From: Oxalicibacterium faecigallinarum
GTDB lineage: Bacteria; Pseudomonadota; Gammaproteobacteria; Burkholderiales; Burkholderiaceae_D
NCBI RefSeq assembly: GCF_014635705.1
Contig: NZ_BMDI01000003.1
Span: forward strand, 62,001-126,000
Direction of reading: 5' to 3'
Length of the DNA stretch: 64,000 nucleotides
The notes beneath the pieces were generated by a model, which saw only the letters and a list, made by a program, of their open reading frames with translations, had not been told where the DNA came from and did no database searches. The translations under genes and the position numbers were made by a program. This document shows positions 1 to 9,661 of the stretch, in pieces; within the stretch, counting starts at the first letter, position 1, and each line of letters starts with the position of its first letter.

Positions 1-807
1 GTATTCGGGCGCGAGTTGTTCGCGCGGCGTGACGGCATTCTTGCAGTTCGGGCAGGTAGCGGTTTGCGCGCTGGGTTCCAGTTGTGGATTGAGCGCCGTA
101 CGGTGATCGAAGACGAAGCAGTCACCCGTGTAGTGCGCGCCGCCAACTTCCTCGAAATATTTGAGAATGCCGCCTTCGAGCTGATACACACTGTCGTAGC
201 CGACGTCTTTCATGTAAATCGCGGCTTTTTCACAGCGGATGCCGCCGGTACAGAACGTAACGACGGTTTTCCCTTCCAGTTCGTCCTTGTGGCTGGCGAC
301 GACCTCCGGAAATTCACTGAATTTGGTGATGCGGTAGTCGAGGGTGTTGTCGAAGGTGCCGACATCCACTTCGAAATCGTTGCGCGTATCCATCATGACC
401 ACGGGTTTGCCGTCATCGTCGTGGCCCTGATCGAGCCAGCGCTTGAGCGTGTGCGCCTCCACTGCCGGCGCGCGGCCAAGTTCCGGCTTGATCAGCGGAT
501 GCTTCATCGTGATGATTTCGCGCTTGAGCTTGACCAGCATTTTGTTGAACGGTTGATCGTCGGACAGGCTTTCCTTCACTTCCAGATCGGCAAAACGCGC
601 ATCGCTGCGCAACCATGTCAAAAAGGCATGGATATTGTCGCGAACGCCAGCCAGAAACAGGTTGATGCCTTCCGGACTGAGCAGGATCGTTCCTTTTAGT
701 GACAATTCGTTGCATTTATCGAGAAAAACAGGGCGCTTTGCCTCCGTATCGTCAAAGGTGACGAACTTGTAGGCCGCAATATTGATGATGGCAGAGTTCG
801 GTTGCAT
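1..807 (-). CDS. trhO: tRNA uridine 5-hydroxylase TrhO (YceA/UPF0176, rhodanese domain), 3' end cut by window
   Basis: The minus-strand frame is open from an ATG at 807 to the window edge (269 codons visible), so the C-terminus is missing. The protein begins [16 protein letters not shown] and has the family's N-terminal acylphosphatase-like part (phrase [11 protein letters not shown]) followed by a rhodanese domain with the active-site loop [12 protein letters not shown], whose Cys is the presumed catalytic residue. Near the edge a CPNC pair starts the Cys-containing C-terminal region usual in this family. TrhO homologues make 5-hydroxyuridine at position 34 of some tRNAs using O2; that role is from family knowledge. 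It is divergent from dnaE, with about 145 bp between the starts. Confidence 0.9.
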   Translation of the reverse strand, partial: MQPNSAIINIAAYKFVTFDDTEAKRPVFLDKCNELSLKGTILLSPEGINLFLAGVRDNIHAFLTWLRSDARFADLEVKESLSDDQPFNKMLVKLKREIITMKHPLIKPELGRAPAVEAHTLKRWLDQGHDDDGKPVVMMDTRNDFEVDVGTFDNTLDYRITKFSEFPEVVASHKDELEGKTVVTFCTGGIRCEKAAIYMKDVGYDSVYQLEGGILKYFEEVGGAHYTGDCFVFDHRTALNPQLEPSAQTATCPNCKNAVTPREQLAPEY

Positions 808-874
808 GAGGCGTCAGTCTGGAAACGGGATGCGCAGTGGTAAAAAACACGAAATCGCGCATCAACAAGGCGAC

Positions 875-903
875 ATTATAAACTTCGCGTCTCTTTCCCT
901 GAA
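875..903 (-). promoter_or_regulatory. candidate promoter of trhO
   Basis: On the minus strand a perfect TATAAT (880-875) follows TTCAGG (903-898) at a 17-nt spacing, about 70 nt upstream of the trhO start. The -35 is weak, so this is a sequence-based guess. Confidence 0.4.
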
Positions 904-953
904 ATGTCGGATTGCGTGCGGCATGCCCAGGCGCTCGCGGTAGAATACGGCCC

Positions 954-3900
954 ATGAGTTCTCCGCAATTTATTCACCTCCGCCTTCACTCTGAATATTC
1001 GATCGTTGACGGTCTTGTCCGTATTGACGACGTCATCAAGGCTGCAGCCAAGGATGGTCAGCCCGCATTGGCGATCAGTGATTTGGCCAACCTGTTCGGA
1101 ATGGTCAAGTTCTACAAGGAAGCACGTGGCAAAGGCGTCAAGCCAATTGTCGGTTGCGATGTCTGGATCAGTAATGACAATGATCGTGACAAGCCCTCGC
1201 GCCTTCTTTTACTGGTCAAGGACAAGACGGGTTATTTGCAGCTATGCGATTTGCTGTCACGCGCATGGTTGACCAACCTGCACCGGGGTCGCGCCGAAAT
1301 TCGTGCTGAATGGTTGGAAGAAATTGCGCAGTCGTCGCCGGACAGGCATTTGATCGTTTTGTCCGGCGCGCATTTCGGCGATGTCGGCATTGCTATCGAC
1401 AATGGCAATCTGACGGCGGCAGAGCGTGCTGCGCAGCGGTGGGCAGCGCTGTTTCCGGGACATTTCTATATCGAAGTGCAGCGCGCAGGTCAACCGAACA
1501 TGGATGCGCATGTGCGTCACGCGACGCAACTGGCAGCGCGCCTCGGCTTGCCTGTGGTTGCCACCCATCCGATTCAGTTTTTGACGGATGAAGAATTTAC
1601 TGCGCACGAAGCGCGTACCTGTATTTCGGAAGGGGAAATTCTCGCCAATCCGCGTCGCGCCAAACGATTCAGTGAGCGTCAGCGCTTCACCACGCAGGCG
1701 GAAATGGCCGAACTGTTTGCCGATATGCCGAATGCCTTGCGCAATTCGGTCGAGATTGCCAAACGCTGCAATCTGGTACTCGAGCTTGGCAAACCGCAAC
1801 TGCCCAATTTCCCGACACCAGACGGCGTGTCGATCGACGAATTCCTTGTGCAGGAAGCCTCGCGCGGTTTGCAAGGTCGTTTGGAACATCTGTATCCCGA
1901 TCCTGTCGAGCGCGAGAAGCAGCGACCGCGCTATGAAGAGCGACTGAAGTTCGAGACCGATACCATCATCAAGATGAAGTTTCCCGGCTACTTCCTCATC
2001 GTCGCCGACTTCATCAAATGGGCAAAGAATAACGGCGTGCCGGTCGGCCCTGGCCGTGGCTCGGGGGCCGGATCGCTGGTGGCGTATTCCCTGTTGATTA
2101 CCGATCTCGATCCGCTGCAGTACAACTTGCTGTTTGAGCGCTTCCTGAATCCGGAACGTGTCTCGATGCCCGACTTCGATATCGATTTCTGTCAGGAGGG
2201 CCGGGACCGTGTCATTCAATACGTGAAAGACACCTACGGCAAGGAAGCCGTTTCGCAGATTGCAACCTTCGGTACCATGGCCGCCAAGGGCGCGGTGCGC
2301 GACGTCGGTCGTGTGCTCGATTTCGGCTACAACTTCTGCGATGGCATTTCCAAGCTGATTCCGTTCAAGCCGGGCAAGCTCGTCACCATCGAAGATGCGA
2401 TCAAGGAAGAGCCGATGCTCGCCGAACGCATCGAGAAGGAGGAGGAGGTCAAGCAACTGCTTGATCTGGCGCAGCAGGTCGAAGGTATTGCACGTAACAT
2501 CGGCATGCACGCCGGTGGCGTATTGATCGCGCCGGGCAAGCTTACCGATTTTTGTCCGCTCTATACGCAGGGCGGTGATTCGGGCGTGGTCTCGCAATAC
2601 GACAAGGACGACGTTGAAGCGGTGGGCCTCGTCAAGTTCGACTTCTTGGGTTTGACCACGCTGACGATTCTCGATCGTGCCGTGCGTTACATCAAGGATC
2701 TTGATCCGGCGATGGCCGATTTCGATTTGGCCAAGTTGCCGCTCGACGATCGTGCCTCCTACGAATTGCTGACCAAGGCCAAGACGGTCGCCGTATTCCA
2801 GCTTGAAAGCCGTGGCATGCAAGGCATGCTCAAGGATGCACGTCCCGATCGCTTCGAAGACATCATTGCGCTGGTGGCGTTGTATCGCCCAGGCCCGATG
2901 GATCTGATCCCGGACTTCTGCCGACGCAAGCACGGTGAAAAATTCGAATATCCCGATCCGCGTACTGAAAGCATTCTGTCCGAGACCTACGGCATCATGG
3001 TCTATCAGGAGCAGGTCATGCAGATGGCGCAGGTCATTGGAGGCTATTCACTCGGCGGCGCTGACTTGCTGCGCCGTGCGATGGGCAAGAAAAAAGCCGA
3101 GGAAATGGCGCAGCATCGTGAGCTGTTCCGTGCAGGTGCCGCCAAGAATGATCTGACGGCTGAAAAGGCCGATGAGATTTTCGACTTGATGGAAAAGTTT
3201 GCCGGCTACGGCTTCAACAAGTCGCACGCCGCTGCTTATGCTCTGTTGTCGTATCACACGGCATACCTGAAGGCGCATCATCCGGCCGCGTTCATGGCAG
3301 CCAATATGTCGCTCGCAATGGACGATACCGACAAGGTCAAAATCCTTGTCGAAGACGCGATGGATATCTGTGGCCTGACCATGCTGCCACCGGATATCAA
3401 CCTGTCGGATTATCGATTCACGCCGGTGGGCGAACCGGGCAAGAAAGCCATGCAGGTACGTTATGGTCTTGGTGCCGTCAAAGGTTCGGGCAAAGGTGCG
3501 ATCGATGCCATCATTGTTGCGCGTCAGGGACAGCCCTATACAGACCTGTTCGATTTCTGCAAACGCGTGGACAAGAAGCAGATCAACCGTCGCACGATTG
3601 AATCCCTGATTCGTGCAGGTGCATTCGATTGCTTCAAGGTGGATCGCGGCATTCTCCTTGCTTCTGTCGGTTTTGCGCTGGAATGTGCCGAACAGGCTGC
3701 CGCATCGGCGAATCAGGTGAGTCTGTTTGGTGGAGATGACAGTGATCTCGAAATGGCACCGGAGTATGTCAAGGCAACGCCGTGGAGTGACAAGCAACGC
3801 CTTGCGGAAGAAAAAGCCGCATTGGGTTTTTATCTTTCAGGCCATCCTTACGATTCCTATGCCGAAGAGGCGCGTCGGTTTGCACGCGGCAAGCTGATCA

Positions 3901-4415
3901 ATCTCGAACCGTCACGCGAGCCAAAGCTGATTGCCGGTGTCATTGCGGGTGTGCGTACGCAGATGACACAGCGTGGCCGTCTTGTCATCGTCGCGCTTGA
4001 TGATGGTAGTGCGACAGTCGATGTCACGGTTTACAACGAAGTCTTCGACGCCAATCGGCACCTGTTCAAGGAAGATGAATTTCTGGCTGTGTTTGGCAAA
4101 GTGTCAGAGGACCGATTCTCGGGCGGTTTGCGTATCAGTGCCGAGAAGGTCATGGATATTGCCGCGATGCGGATTCAATATGCAAAAGGCATTGCTCTCT
4201 CATTGAATGCATCGATCGACACCACCGCTTTGATTGCAACGTTGCAGTCTGCAGCGCGCGTAGATGGTGCACCGGTCATCATCAAATATCAGAACGCCAA
4301 AGGAGAAAGCGATCTCCTCTTCTCTGATCAATGGCGCATCAATCCTGACGACAACGTCAAACAAAAACTGATCGAACTTTATTCGGAACAAAATGTACAG
4401 ATTGCCTATGACTAA
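954..4415 (+). CDS. dnaE: DNA polymerase III subunit alpha
   Basis: This 1153-aa protein matches the usual length of DnaE (about 1160 aa), the replicative polymerase subunit. An N-terminal PHP domain starts with FIHLRLHSEYSIVDG; the C-family polymerase core contains GPGRGSGAGSLVAYS and the catalytic aspartate motif PDFDIDF; helix-hairpin-helix and OB-fold regions follow towards the C-terminus. The start at 954 (MSSPQFIHLR) fits the family; the frame is open 14 codons further upstream but those residues do not look like DnaE. No clear Shine-Dalgarno is visible, and a TAGAAT hexamer lies only 8 nt before the ATG, so the leader may be extremely short. msbA follows 37 bp later. Confidence 0.97.
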   Translation: MSSPQFIHLRLHSEYSIVDGLVRIDDVIKAAAKDGQPALAISDLANLFGMVKFYKEARGKGVKPIVGCDVWISNDNDRDKPSRLLLLVKDKTGYLQLCDLLSRAWLTNLHRGRAEIRAEWLEEIAQSSPDRHLIVLSGAHFGDVGIAIDNGNLTAAERAAQRWAALFPGHFYIEVQRAGQPNMDAHVRHATQLAARLGLPVVATHPIQFLTDEEFTAHEARTCISEGEILANPRRAKRFSERQRFTTQAEMAELFADMPNALRNSVEIAKRCNLVLELGKPQLPNFPTPDGVSIDEFLVQEASRGLQGRLEHLYPDPVEREKQRPRYEERLKFETDTIIKMKFPGYFLIVADFIKWAKNNGVPVGPGRGSGAGSLVAYSLLITDLDPLQYNLLFERFLNPERVSMPDFDIDFCQEGRDRVIQYVKDTYGKEAVSQIATFGTMAAKGAVRDVGRVLDFGYNFCDGISKLIPFKPGKLVTIEDAIKEEPMLAERIEKEEEVKQLLDLAQQVEGIARNIGMHAGGVLIAPGKLTDFCPLYTQGGDSGVVSQYDKDDVEAVGLVKFDFLGLTTLTILDRAVRYIKDLDPAMADFDLAKLPLDDRASYELLTKAKTVAVFQLESRGMQGMLKDARPDRFEDIIALVALYRPGPMDLIPDFCRRKHGEKFEYPDPRTESILSETYGIMVYQEQVMQMAQVIGGYSLGGADLLRRAMGKKKAEEMAQHRELFRAGAAKNDLTAEKADEIFDLMEKFAGYGFNKSHAAAYALLSYHTAYLKAHHPAAFMAANMSLAMDDTDKVKILVEDAMDICGLTMLPPDINLSDYRFTPVGEPGKKAMQVRYGLGAVKGSGKGAIDAIIVARQGQPYTDLFDFCKRVDKKQINRRTIESLIRAGAFDCFKVDRGILLASVGFALECAEQAAASANQVSLFGGDDSDLEMAPEYVKATPWSDKQRLAEEKAALGFYLSGHPYDSYAEEARRFARGKLINLEPSREPKLIAGVIAGVRTQMTQRGRLVIVALDDGSATVDVTVYNEVFDANRHLFKEDEFLAVFGKVSEDRFSGGLRISAEKVMDIAAMRIQYAKGIALSLNASIDTTALIATLQSAARVDGAPVIIKYQNAKGESDLLFSDQWRINPDDNVKQKLIELYSEQNVQIAYD

Positions 4416-4452
4416 CTGGTGCCGGCTGGCAGATCCTTATCGAGACTTCTGA

Positions 4453-6204
4453 ATGAAATTTCCAGAGCATCTTCGCCGTTTGTTTGGCATGTTGAGTCCC
4501 TACAAGGGCAGGCTTGTCATTGCCTTTTGCGGCATGATCATGACGGCGCTAACGGAACCCATGTTCCCTGCCGTCATGCGCGTTTTGCTGGACAAGGGAT
4601 TTGGCGGCAAGCCTTCCTTCTCGCTGTGGCTGGTGCCGGTCGCGATTGTCGGCATTTTTGTTTTGCGCGGCATGTCGACTTACACGACGACTTACATGAT
4701 GACGTGGGTGTCGTCACGTCTTCTTAATACCTTGCGACGTCAGATGTTCGCCCGCATTCTGGATGTCCCGCTGGGATTCTATGCACACCATTCCGTTGGC
4801 AAGGTCATCAATTCGATGATGTTTGAAGTACAGCAGATCGTGGACATGGTGACCAAGGTGTTCACGTCGATGATTCGTGACTCGTTGACGGTCATCGTCT
4901 TGCTGAGTTTTCTGTTCTGGTTGAATTGGCGTCTGACGCTGGTGGCGCTGGTACTGCTGCCTTTGATTGCAGTGGTTGTGCGCGCAACGGGCAAGCGAGT
5001 ACGTCGACTGACGCGTGAATACCAGACGGTCAATGCGGAGATGACGCAGGTCATGGAAGAGACGACTCGCGCCAATCAGGTCATCAAGATTTTCGGTGGG
5101 CACCAGTACGAGATTGATCGTTTTGAGGCACGTGCAGACAAATTGCGTAGTTACACCATGCGCATGGCAAGTACGCTGGCAGCGACCACGCCGGTCACCC
5201 AGGTGATGGCAGCGTCTGCCGTTGCGGTTGTCATTGTGATTGCGCTGATCCAGTCCGGCAACAATGAAACGACGGTCGGCGGCTTTGTTTCATTCATTAC
5301 CGCGATGCTGATGTTGCTGACGCCGCTGAAAAATATCGCGGAAGTGAATGGCCCCTTGCAGCGTGGCCTAACAGCCGCCGAAGCCGTCTTTGCGGTGATT
5401 GATGCAAAGACCGAACGTACGACAGGCAAGGTGTTGCCAAAGCGTGCAGACGGACGTCTTGATTTTGTGGGCTTGTCATTCGCTTATCCAGGCCAGTCCA
5501 CCAAGGTTCTGCACGATATCAACCTGACAGTGCTACCGGGTGAAACGATAGCATTCGTCGGCATGTCCGGTGGCGGCAAATCCACACTGGTTAATCTTGT
5601 GCCCGGATTTTATCCTGTTGAAACAGGTGAGATTCGGCTCGATGGCGATTCGATTGATGACATTGCATTGACCAGTTTGCGTCAACAGATTGCGATGGTC
5701 AGTCAACATGTGGTGCTGTTTGATGACACTGTTGCCGCCAACGTCGCGTATGGCGATGCGCAACCCGATCCGAGCAGGATTCAGGCAGCCTTGAAAGCCG
5801 CACATCTGGAGGAGGTGGTTGCCGGTTTGCCGCAAGGCATGCAAACCGTCATCGGTGACAACGGTTCACGTTTGTCAGGTGGGCAGCGTCAACGTCTGGC
5901 AATTGCGCGTGCGATCTATAAAGATGCGCCGATCTTGATTCTGGATGAAGCCACGTCGGCACTGGATTCCGAATCTGAACGCGCCGTGCAGGCTGCACTG
6001 GATAAGTTGATGGAAGGGCGCACGACGCTGGTCATCGCGCATCGCCTTTCCACGATCGAACGCGCAGACCGCATTGCCGTCGTAGACGACGGGCGGATCG
6101 TGGAGCTTGGTTCGCATGCCGAGCTGCTGAAGAAAAACGAGGTGTACGCCAATCTGTACCAACTGCAGTTTGCCAAGGATGACAGCGAGATACAGGCTGA
6201 GTAG
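4453..6204 (+). CDS. msbA: lipid A export ABC transporter, permease/ATPase MsbA
   Basis: A 583-aa half-transporter of the MsbA family, which flips lipid A-core across the inner membrane as a homodimer. The N-terminal part has about six hydrophobic segments (to around residue 310). The ATPase domain shows Walker A GMSGGGKSTL, the signature LSGGQRQR, Walker B ILILDEATSALD and the switch His in VIAHRLST. It is preceded by dnaE and followed by a glycosyltransferase-like gene, which fits an envelope role. MsbA is favoured over a generic ABC exporter by the start MKFPEHLRRLFGML and overall length, but related lipid exporters cannot be excluded. Confidence 0.9.
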   Translation: MKFPEHLRRLFGMLSPYKGRLVIAFCGMIMTALTEPMFPAVMRVLLDKGFGGKPSFSLWLVPVAIVGIFVLRGMSTYTTTYMMTWVSSRLLNTLRRQMFARILDVPLGFYAHHSVGKVINSMMFEVQQIVDMVTKVFTSMIRDSLTVIVLLSFLFWLNWRLTLVALVLLPLIAVVVRATGKRVRRLTREYQTVNAEMTQVMEETTRANQVIKIFGGHQYEIDRFEARADKLRSYTMRMASTLAATTPVTQVMAASAVAVVIVIALIQSGNNETTVGGFVSFITAMLMLLTPLKNIAEVNGPLQRGLTAAEAVFAVIDAKTERTTGKVLPKRADGRLDFVGLSFAYPGQSTKVLHDINLTVLPGETIAFVGMSGGGKSTLVNLVPGFYPVETGEIRLDGDSIDDIALTSLRQQIAMVSQHVVLFDDTVAANVAYGDAQPDPSRIQAALKAAHLEEVVAGLPQGMQTVIGDNGSRLSGGQRQRLAIARAIYKDAPILILDEATSALDSESERAVQAALDKLMEGRTTLVIAHRLSTIERADRIAVVDDGRIVELGSHAELLKKNEVYANLYQLQFAKDDSEIQAE

Positions 6205-6258
6205 TTTTGGCTTTAATACGATGAATTGGGTAGTAATGATCCGGTGGAGATGCAGGGA

Positions 6259-7023
6259 ATGTCAGACACAATAACAACAGCACGGCACGCAAGTGATGAC
6301 GATCGCGTGATTCTGTGTATGAAATGGGGCACCAAGTACGGACCAGAGTACATCAACCGTTTATACGGTATGGTGCGCCGCTATCTGCGCGGTGACTTTC
6401 GGTTTGTCTGCCTGACCGACGATAGTACAGGCATACGCTCGGAGGTGGTCTGTCTACCGATTCCGGATCTCCGTTTACCCGATGGTTTGCCTGAGCGGGG
6501 CTGGAAAAAGCTAACGACCTTCGAGGCGGATTTGCACGGCTTGAAAGGCACGGCATTGTTCCTCGATATCGATATCGTCATCACTGATCAGATCGATGCG
6601 TTCTTCGAGCATCCGGGTGAATTTCTGATCATTCACGACTGGAAGCGACCATGGCGCGTAACAGGCAATTCGTCTGTTTATCGTTTCAAGCTGGGTGCGC
6701 ATGCGGATGTGCTGGAGCAGTTTCGTGCGACGCAGGCCGAAGCGCGTGCCAATTTCCGGAATGAGCAAGCGTTCTTGTCCGATGTCCTGCATAAACAAGG
6801 CAAGCTTGCTTACTGGCCGGCGTCCTGGTGTTGCAGCTACAAGTACCACTGCATTCCGCCATGGCCGACCAATTACTGGCGCGAGCCGTTTGTACCAGCT
6901 GGTACCAAGATTGTTATTTTCCACGGTGAGGTGAATCCGCCGGATGCGCTGGAAGGACGCCGTAATCGTGCCTTCCGTTATGTGCGCAAGGCGCCGTGGA
7001 TTGCGCATTACTGGAAAGAGTAA
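6259..7023 (+). CDS. glycosyltransferase-like protein (GT-A fold suspected)
   Basis: A soluble 254-aa protein with no signal peptide. It reads like a small nucleotide-sugar transferase: an early beta-strand/loop VILCMKWGTKYGPEYINRLY, then FRFVCLTDDSTG, and a DxD-type motif in LFLDIDIV that would bind metal and nucleotide sugar. A conserved-looking acceptor region contains the NEQAFLSDVL phrase. The start at 6259 (MSDTITT) is chosen because GGAG lies 9 nt upstream; the frame extends 11 codons further. It sits 54 bp after msbA on the same strand and ends at a strong terminator, suggesting a role in surface polysaccharide or LPS, which is inferred from context only. Confidence 0.6.
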   Translation: MSDTITTARHASDDDRVILCMKWGTKYGPEYINRLYGMVRRYLRGDFRFVCLTDDSTGIRSEVVCLPIPDLRLPDGLPERGWKKLTTFEADLHGLKGTALFLDIDIVITDQIDAFFEHPGEFLIIHDWKRPWRVTGNSSVYRFKLGAHADVLEQFRATQAEARANFRNEQAFLSDVLHKQGKLAYWPASWCCSYKYHCIPPWPTNYWREPFVPAGTKIVIFHGEVNPPDALEGRRNRAFRYVRKAPWIAHYWKE

Positions 7024-7037
7024 GCGTATCCTCAAGT

Positions 7038-7072
7038 AAAAAAGCGGAACCATGGGTTCCGCTTTTTATTTT
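7038..7072. terminator. bidirectional rho-independent terminator
   Basis: AGCGGAACC (7043-7051) and GGTTCCGCT (7055-7063) form a 9-bp stem with a 3-nt loop, flanked by an A-run on the left and a T-run on the right. It serves the convergent glycosyltransferase gene and rng. Confidence 0.9.
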
Positions 7073-7097
7073 TCGGCACTGATCGCCATTCTTTGCC

Positions 7098-8561
7098 TTA
7101 CATCAGGATCACGTCATACTGTTCCTGATGATAAATCGTCTCGACCTGCAATGAAATCGGTTTGCCGAGGAAGGCGCTGAGCATCGCGAGATGCTGCGAC
7201 TCCTCTTCCAGGAACATGTCGATGACAACTTGCGAAGCCAGAATACGAAACTCACGCGGGTTGAACTGTTTCGCTTCGCGTGTCAATTCACGCAGGATTT
7301 CATAGCAGATCGTGCGTGCGGTCTTGACTTGTCCTTTTCCCTGACAGGCAGGACACGGTTCGCACAGGATATGCGCGAGTGACTCACGTGTACGTTTGCG
7401 CGTCATTTCAACCAAGCCCAACGCAGAAAACCCTGATACCGAAACCTTGGTGCGATCGCGTGCCAGTGCGCGTTTAAGCTCACTGAGAACAGCCGCCTTA
7501 TGCTCCTCGTTTTCCATATCGATGAAATCGAGAATCACGATGCCGCCCAGATTACGCAGGCGCAGCTGACGTGCAATAGCATGCGAGGCTTCCAGATTGG
7601 TTTTGAAAATCGTATCGTCGAAATTGCGACCATTGACGAAGCTGCCGGTGTTGACGTCAATCGTGGTCATGGCCTCGGTCTGATCAACGATCAGGTAGCC
7701 ACCAGACTTGAGGTCGACACGTCGCCCCAGCGCGCGCTGGATTTCTTCTTCCACCCCATACAGATCGAATAGTGGGCGTTCGCCCGGATAATGCGCGAGC
7801 TTGGGCAGGATCGATGGTGTGTACAACTCGCCGAATGCAACCAGTTTCTGATAGTTCTCGCGCGAGTCAACCTGAATGCGCGGAGTGTCTTCGTTGACGA
7901 AATCGCGCAAGACACGTTGTGCCAGATCCAGATCCTGATACAGCAGGCTCGGTGCGGGATTGGTCTTGGCCATTTGCGTGATGTTGGACCACGTCTTGCG
8001 CAGGTAATCAATATCGGATTGCAGGTCTTCATCCGAGGCATCTTCTGCCATGGTACGAATGATGAAGCCGCCTTTTTCACCCGGTTGCAGCAAGCTTTGC
8101 ACTTTTTCGCGTAACAGTTCGCGTTCGGCTTCGTTTTCGATACGCTGCGAGATGCCGATATGCGATTCCTGCGGCAGATAAACCAGCATGCGTCCGGCGA
8201 TGGAAATCTGTGTCGAGAGTCGTGCACCTTTGGTCCCGATCGGATCCTTGATCACTTGGACAGTGATCGACTGACCGTCATGCAGCATGCGTTCAATCGG
8301 CAACTGGGTCGTCGGCGGGCCATCGTGCGGGCGTGCGCTCCAGATATCCGCGACGTGCAGGAAGGCCGCACGTTCCAGCCCGATGTCGATGAAGGCAGAC
8401 TGCATGCCGGGTAACACACGCACGACTTTACCGAGATAAATGTTGCCTGCCATGCCGCGTGACAGCGTACGTTCGACATGCAGCTCCTGCACGGCACCTT
8501 GCAGTACGAGGGCAACACGGGTTTCCTGTGGGGTAACGTTGACCAGAATGACTTCGCTCAT
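7098..8561 (-). CDS. rng: ribonuclease G
   Basis: The 487-aa protein is the usual RNase G length (E. coli 489 aa). RNase G matures the 5' end of 16S rRNA and degrades mRNAs. An S1 RNA-binding domain occupies roughly residues 35-125 (GNIYLGKVVRVLPGMQSAF), and the RNase E/G catalytic domain has the acidic motif TIDVNTG and DFIDM region that bind Mg2+, then a CEPCPACQGKG zinc-link-like motif near residue 405. The ATG at 8561 overlaps the maf stop by 4 bases (ATGA), so translation is coupled; longer upstream frame belongs to maf. Confidence 0.96.
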   Translation of the reverse strand: MSEVILVNVTPQETRVALVLQGAVQELHVERTLSRGMAGNIYLGKVVRVLPGMQSAFIDIGLERAAFLHVADIWSARPHDGPPTTQLPIERMLHDGQSITVQVIKDPIGTKGARLSTQISIAGRMLVYLPQESHIGISQRIENEAERELLREKVQSLLQPGEKGGFIIRTMAEDASDEDLQSDIDYLRKTWSNITQMAKTNPAPSLLYQDLDLAQRVLRDFVNEDTPRIQVDSRENYQKLVAFGELYTPSILPKLAHYPGERPLFDLYGVEEEIQRALGRRVDLKSGGYLIVDQTEAMTTIDVNTGSFVNGRNFDDTIFKTNLEASHAIARQLRLRNLGGIVILDFIDMENEEHKAAVLSELKRALARDRTKVSVSGFSALGLVEMTRKRTRESLAHILCEPCPACQGKGQVKTARTICYEILRELTREAKQFNPREFRILASQVVIDMFLEEESQHLAMLSAFLGKPISLQVETIYHQEQYDVILM

Positions 8562-9178
8562 AGGATTTGCAGGCCTGCCTGCTTCAATAATTGTCCGGTT
8601 TCGTACAAGGGCAGTCCCATGATGCCTGAATAACTGCCCGCAATGTCCATGATGAATAATGCTGCCTGCCCCTGAATGCCATAGCCGCCCGCCTTGTCGT
8701 AAGGTTCGGCGGTTGCACAATAGTTGCGTATCAAGGCGTCGGGCAGAGCGGCAAAGGCAACGTCGGAGCGCTGCGTGGTGCGATACGTCTTGTCGCCATG
8801 CAGCACAACAACATGCGTCAGCACCTGATGGGTGCGGCCTGAGAGGGATTGCATCATCGCAATTGCCTCGGCTTCATCCGCTGGTTTGCCGAGAATACGG
8901 CCATCGAGCACTACCGTGGTATCGGCGGCCAGAATCGGACGCAAGGGTAACTTGCGCCATTCCATGGTCTGTTTGGCAAATAGCGCTTTTTCCAGCGTGA
9001 CGCGCGCCACATAGTCCTCTGCCTGTTCGTTGGGCAGAACGGCTTCGCTGACTTCTGGTCCGCGTGGTGTCTGGTCCCGCAACATCAGCAGCTCGAATTC
9101 AATGCCGATCTGTCGCAACAGTTCGCGTCTCCGCGGACTCTTGGATGCCAGATAGATTTTCTGTGCGGACGGCTTCAC
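8558..9178 (-). CDS. maf: Maf family nucleoside triphosphate pyrophosphatase (YhdE-type)
   Basis: A 206-aa cytoplasmic house-cleaning enzyme that hydrolyses non-canonical or pyrimidine NTPs (dTTP/UTP in the YhdE branch). The diagnostic N-terminal phosphate loop YLASKSPRRRELL and the metal-binding AADTTVVLDG motif are present, as is the downstream SGRTHQVLTHV segment. SPRRRELLRQIG is closer to YhdE than to the YceF branch, in my judgement. It lies 6 bp after rlmH and overlaps rng by 4 bases, within the hemF-rng cluster. Confidence 0.93.
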   Translation of the reverse strand: MKPSAQKIYLASKSPRRRELLRQIGIEFELLMLRDQTPRGPEVSEAVLPNEQAEDYVARVTLEKALFAKQTMEWRKLPLRPILAADTTVVLDGRILGKPADEAEAIAMMQSLSGRTHQVLTHVVVLHGDKTYRTTQRSDVAFAALPDALIRNYCATAEPYDKAGGYGIQGQAALFIMDIAGSYSGIMGLPLYETGQLLKQAGLQIL

Positions 9179-9184
9179 GCTCGT

Positions 9185-9655
9185 TCAGACCCGATGGTAA
9201 GGATGATTCTGGGTGATGGACCAGGCACGATACAACTGTTCTGCGAGCATCACGCGCACCATGCCATGCGGCAGGGTCATGCTGGAAATGCGTACCAACA
9301 TATCGGCGTTGCGTTTGAACTCGGGATCCAGACCATCCGCGCCGCCGATGACAAACGCGACATCACGACCATCCTGCTGCCATTGCGTGAGTAGTTGCGA
9401 AAGCTGGACGCTGGTCAGATCCTTGCCACGCTCATCCAGTGCAATGATGCGTGTGCCTTTAGGCAGAGCCGCTTCGATCTTGCTGCGTTCCAGCGCCATC
9501 GCGGTTTCGGCGGTCTTGCTGCCGGAACGTTCGACCGGCTTGATTTCCTTGAGAACGATGCGGCAATCATGCGGCATGCGTTTGGCATATTCGCCAAAGC
9601 CGCTTTCGATCCACGCGGGCATCTTGTGCCCGACCGCCGCGATGACAAGCTGCAT
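9185..9655 (-). CDS. rlmH: 23S rRNA (pseudouridine1915-N3)-methyltransferase RlmH
   Basis: A 156-aa SPOUT methyltransferase of standard RlmH length. RlmH methylates pseudouridine 1915 in helix 69 of 23S rRNA. It begins [16 protein letters not shown] and carries the SAM-binding knot motif [10 protein letters not shown] and the C-terminal [19 protein letters not shown] typical of the family. It follows rsfS by 6 bp; the rsfS-rlmH pairing is a widely conserved neighbourhood. Confidence 0.97.
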   Translation of the reverse strand: MQLVIAAVGHKMPAWIESGFGEYAKRMPHDCRIVLKEIKPVERSGSKTAETAMALERSKIEAALPKGTRIIALDERGKDLTSVQLSQLLTQWQQDGRDVAFVIGGADGLDPEFKRNADMLVRISSMTLPHGMVRVMLAEQLYRAWSITQNHPYHRV

Positions 9656-9661
9656 GCGGAA

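Noticed and set aside
954-960. dnaE as a proven leaderless mRNA
   Set aside because: TAGAAT at 941-946 would place transcription at the ATG, but no acceptable -35 was found, so it is only noted.
1257-2933. Long open frame antisense to dnaE (558 codons)
   Set aside because: It is the mirror image of dnaE coding bias, with no ribosome site or recognisable family.
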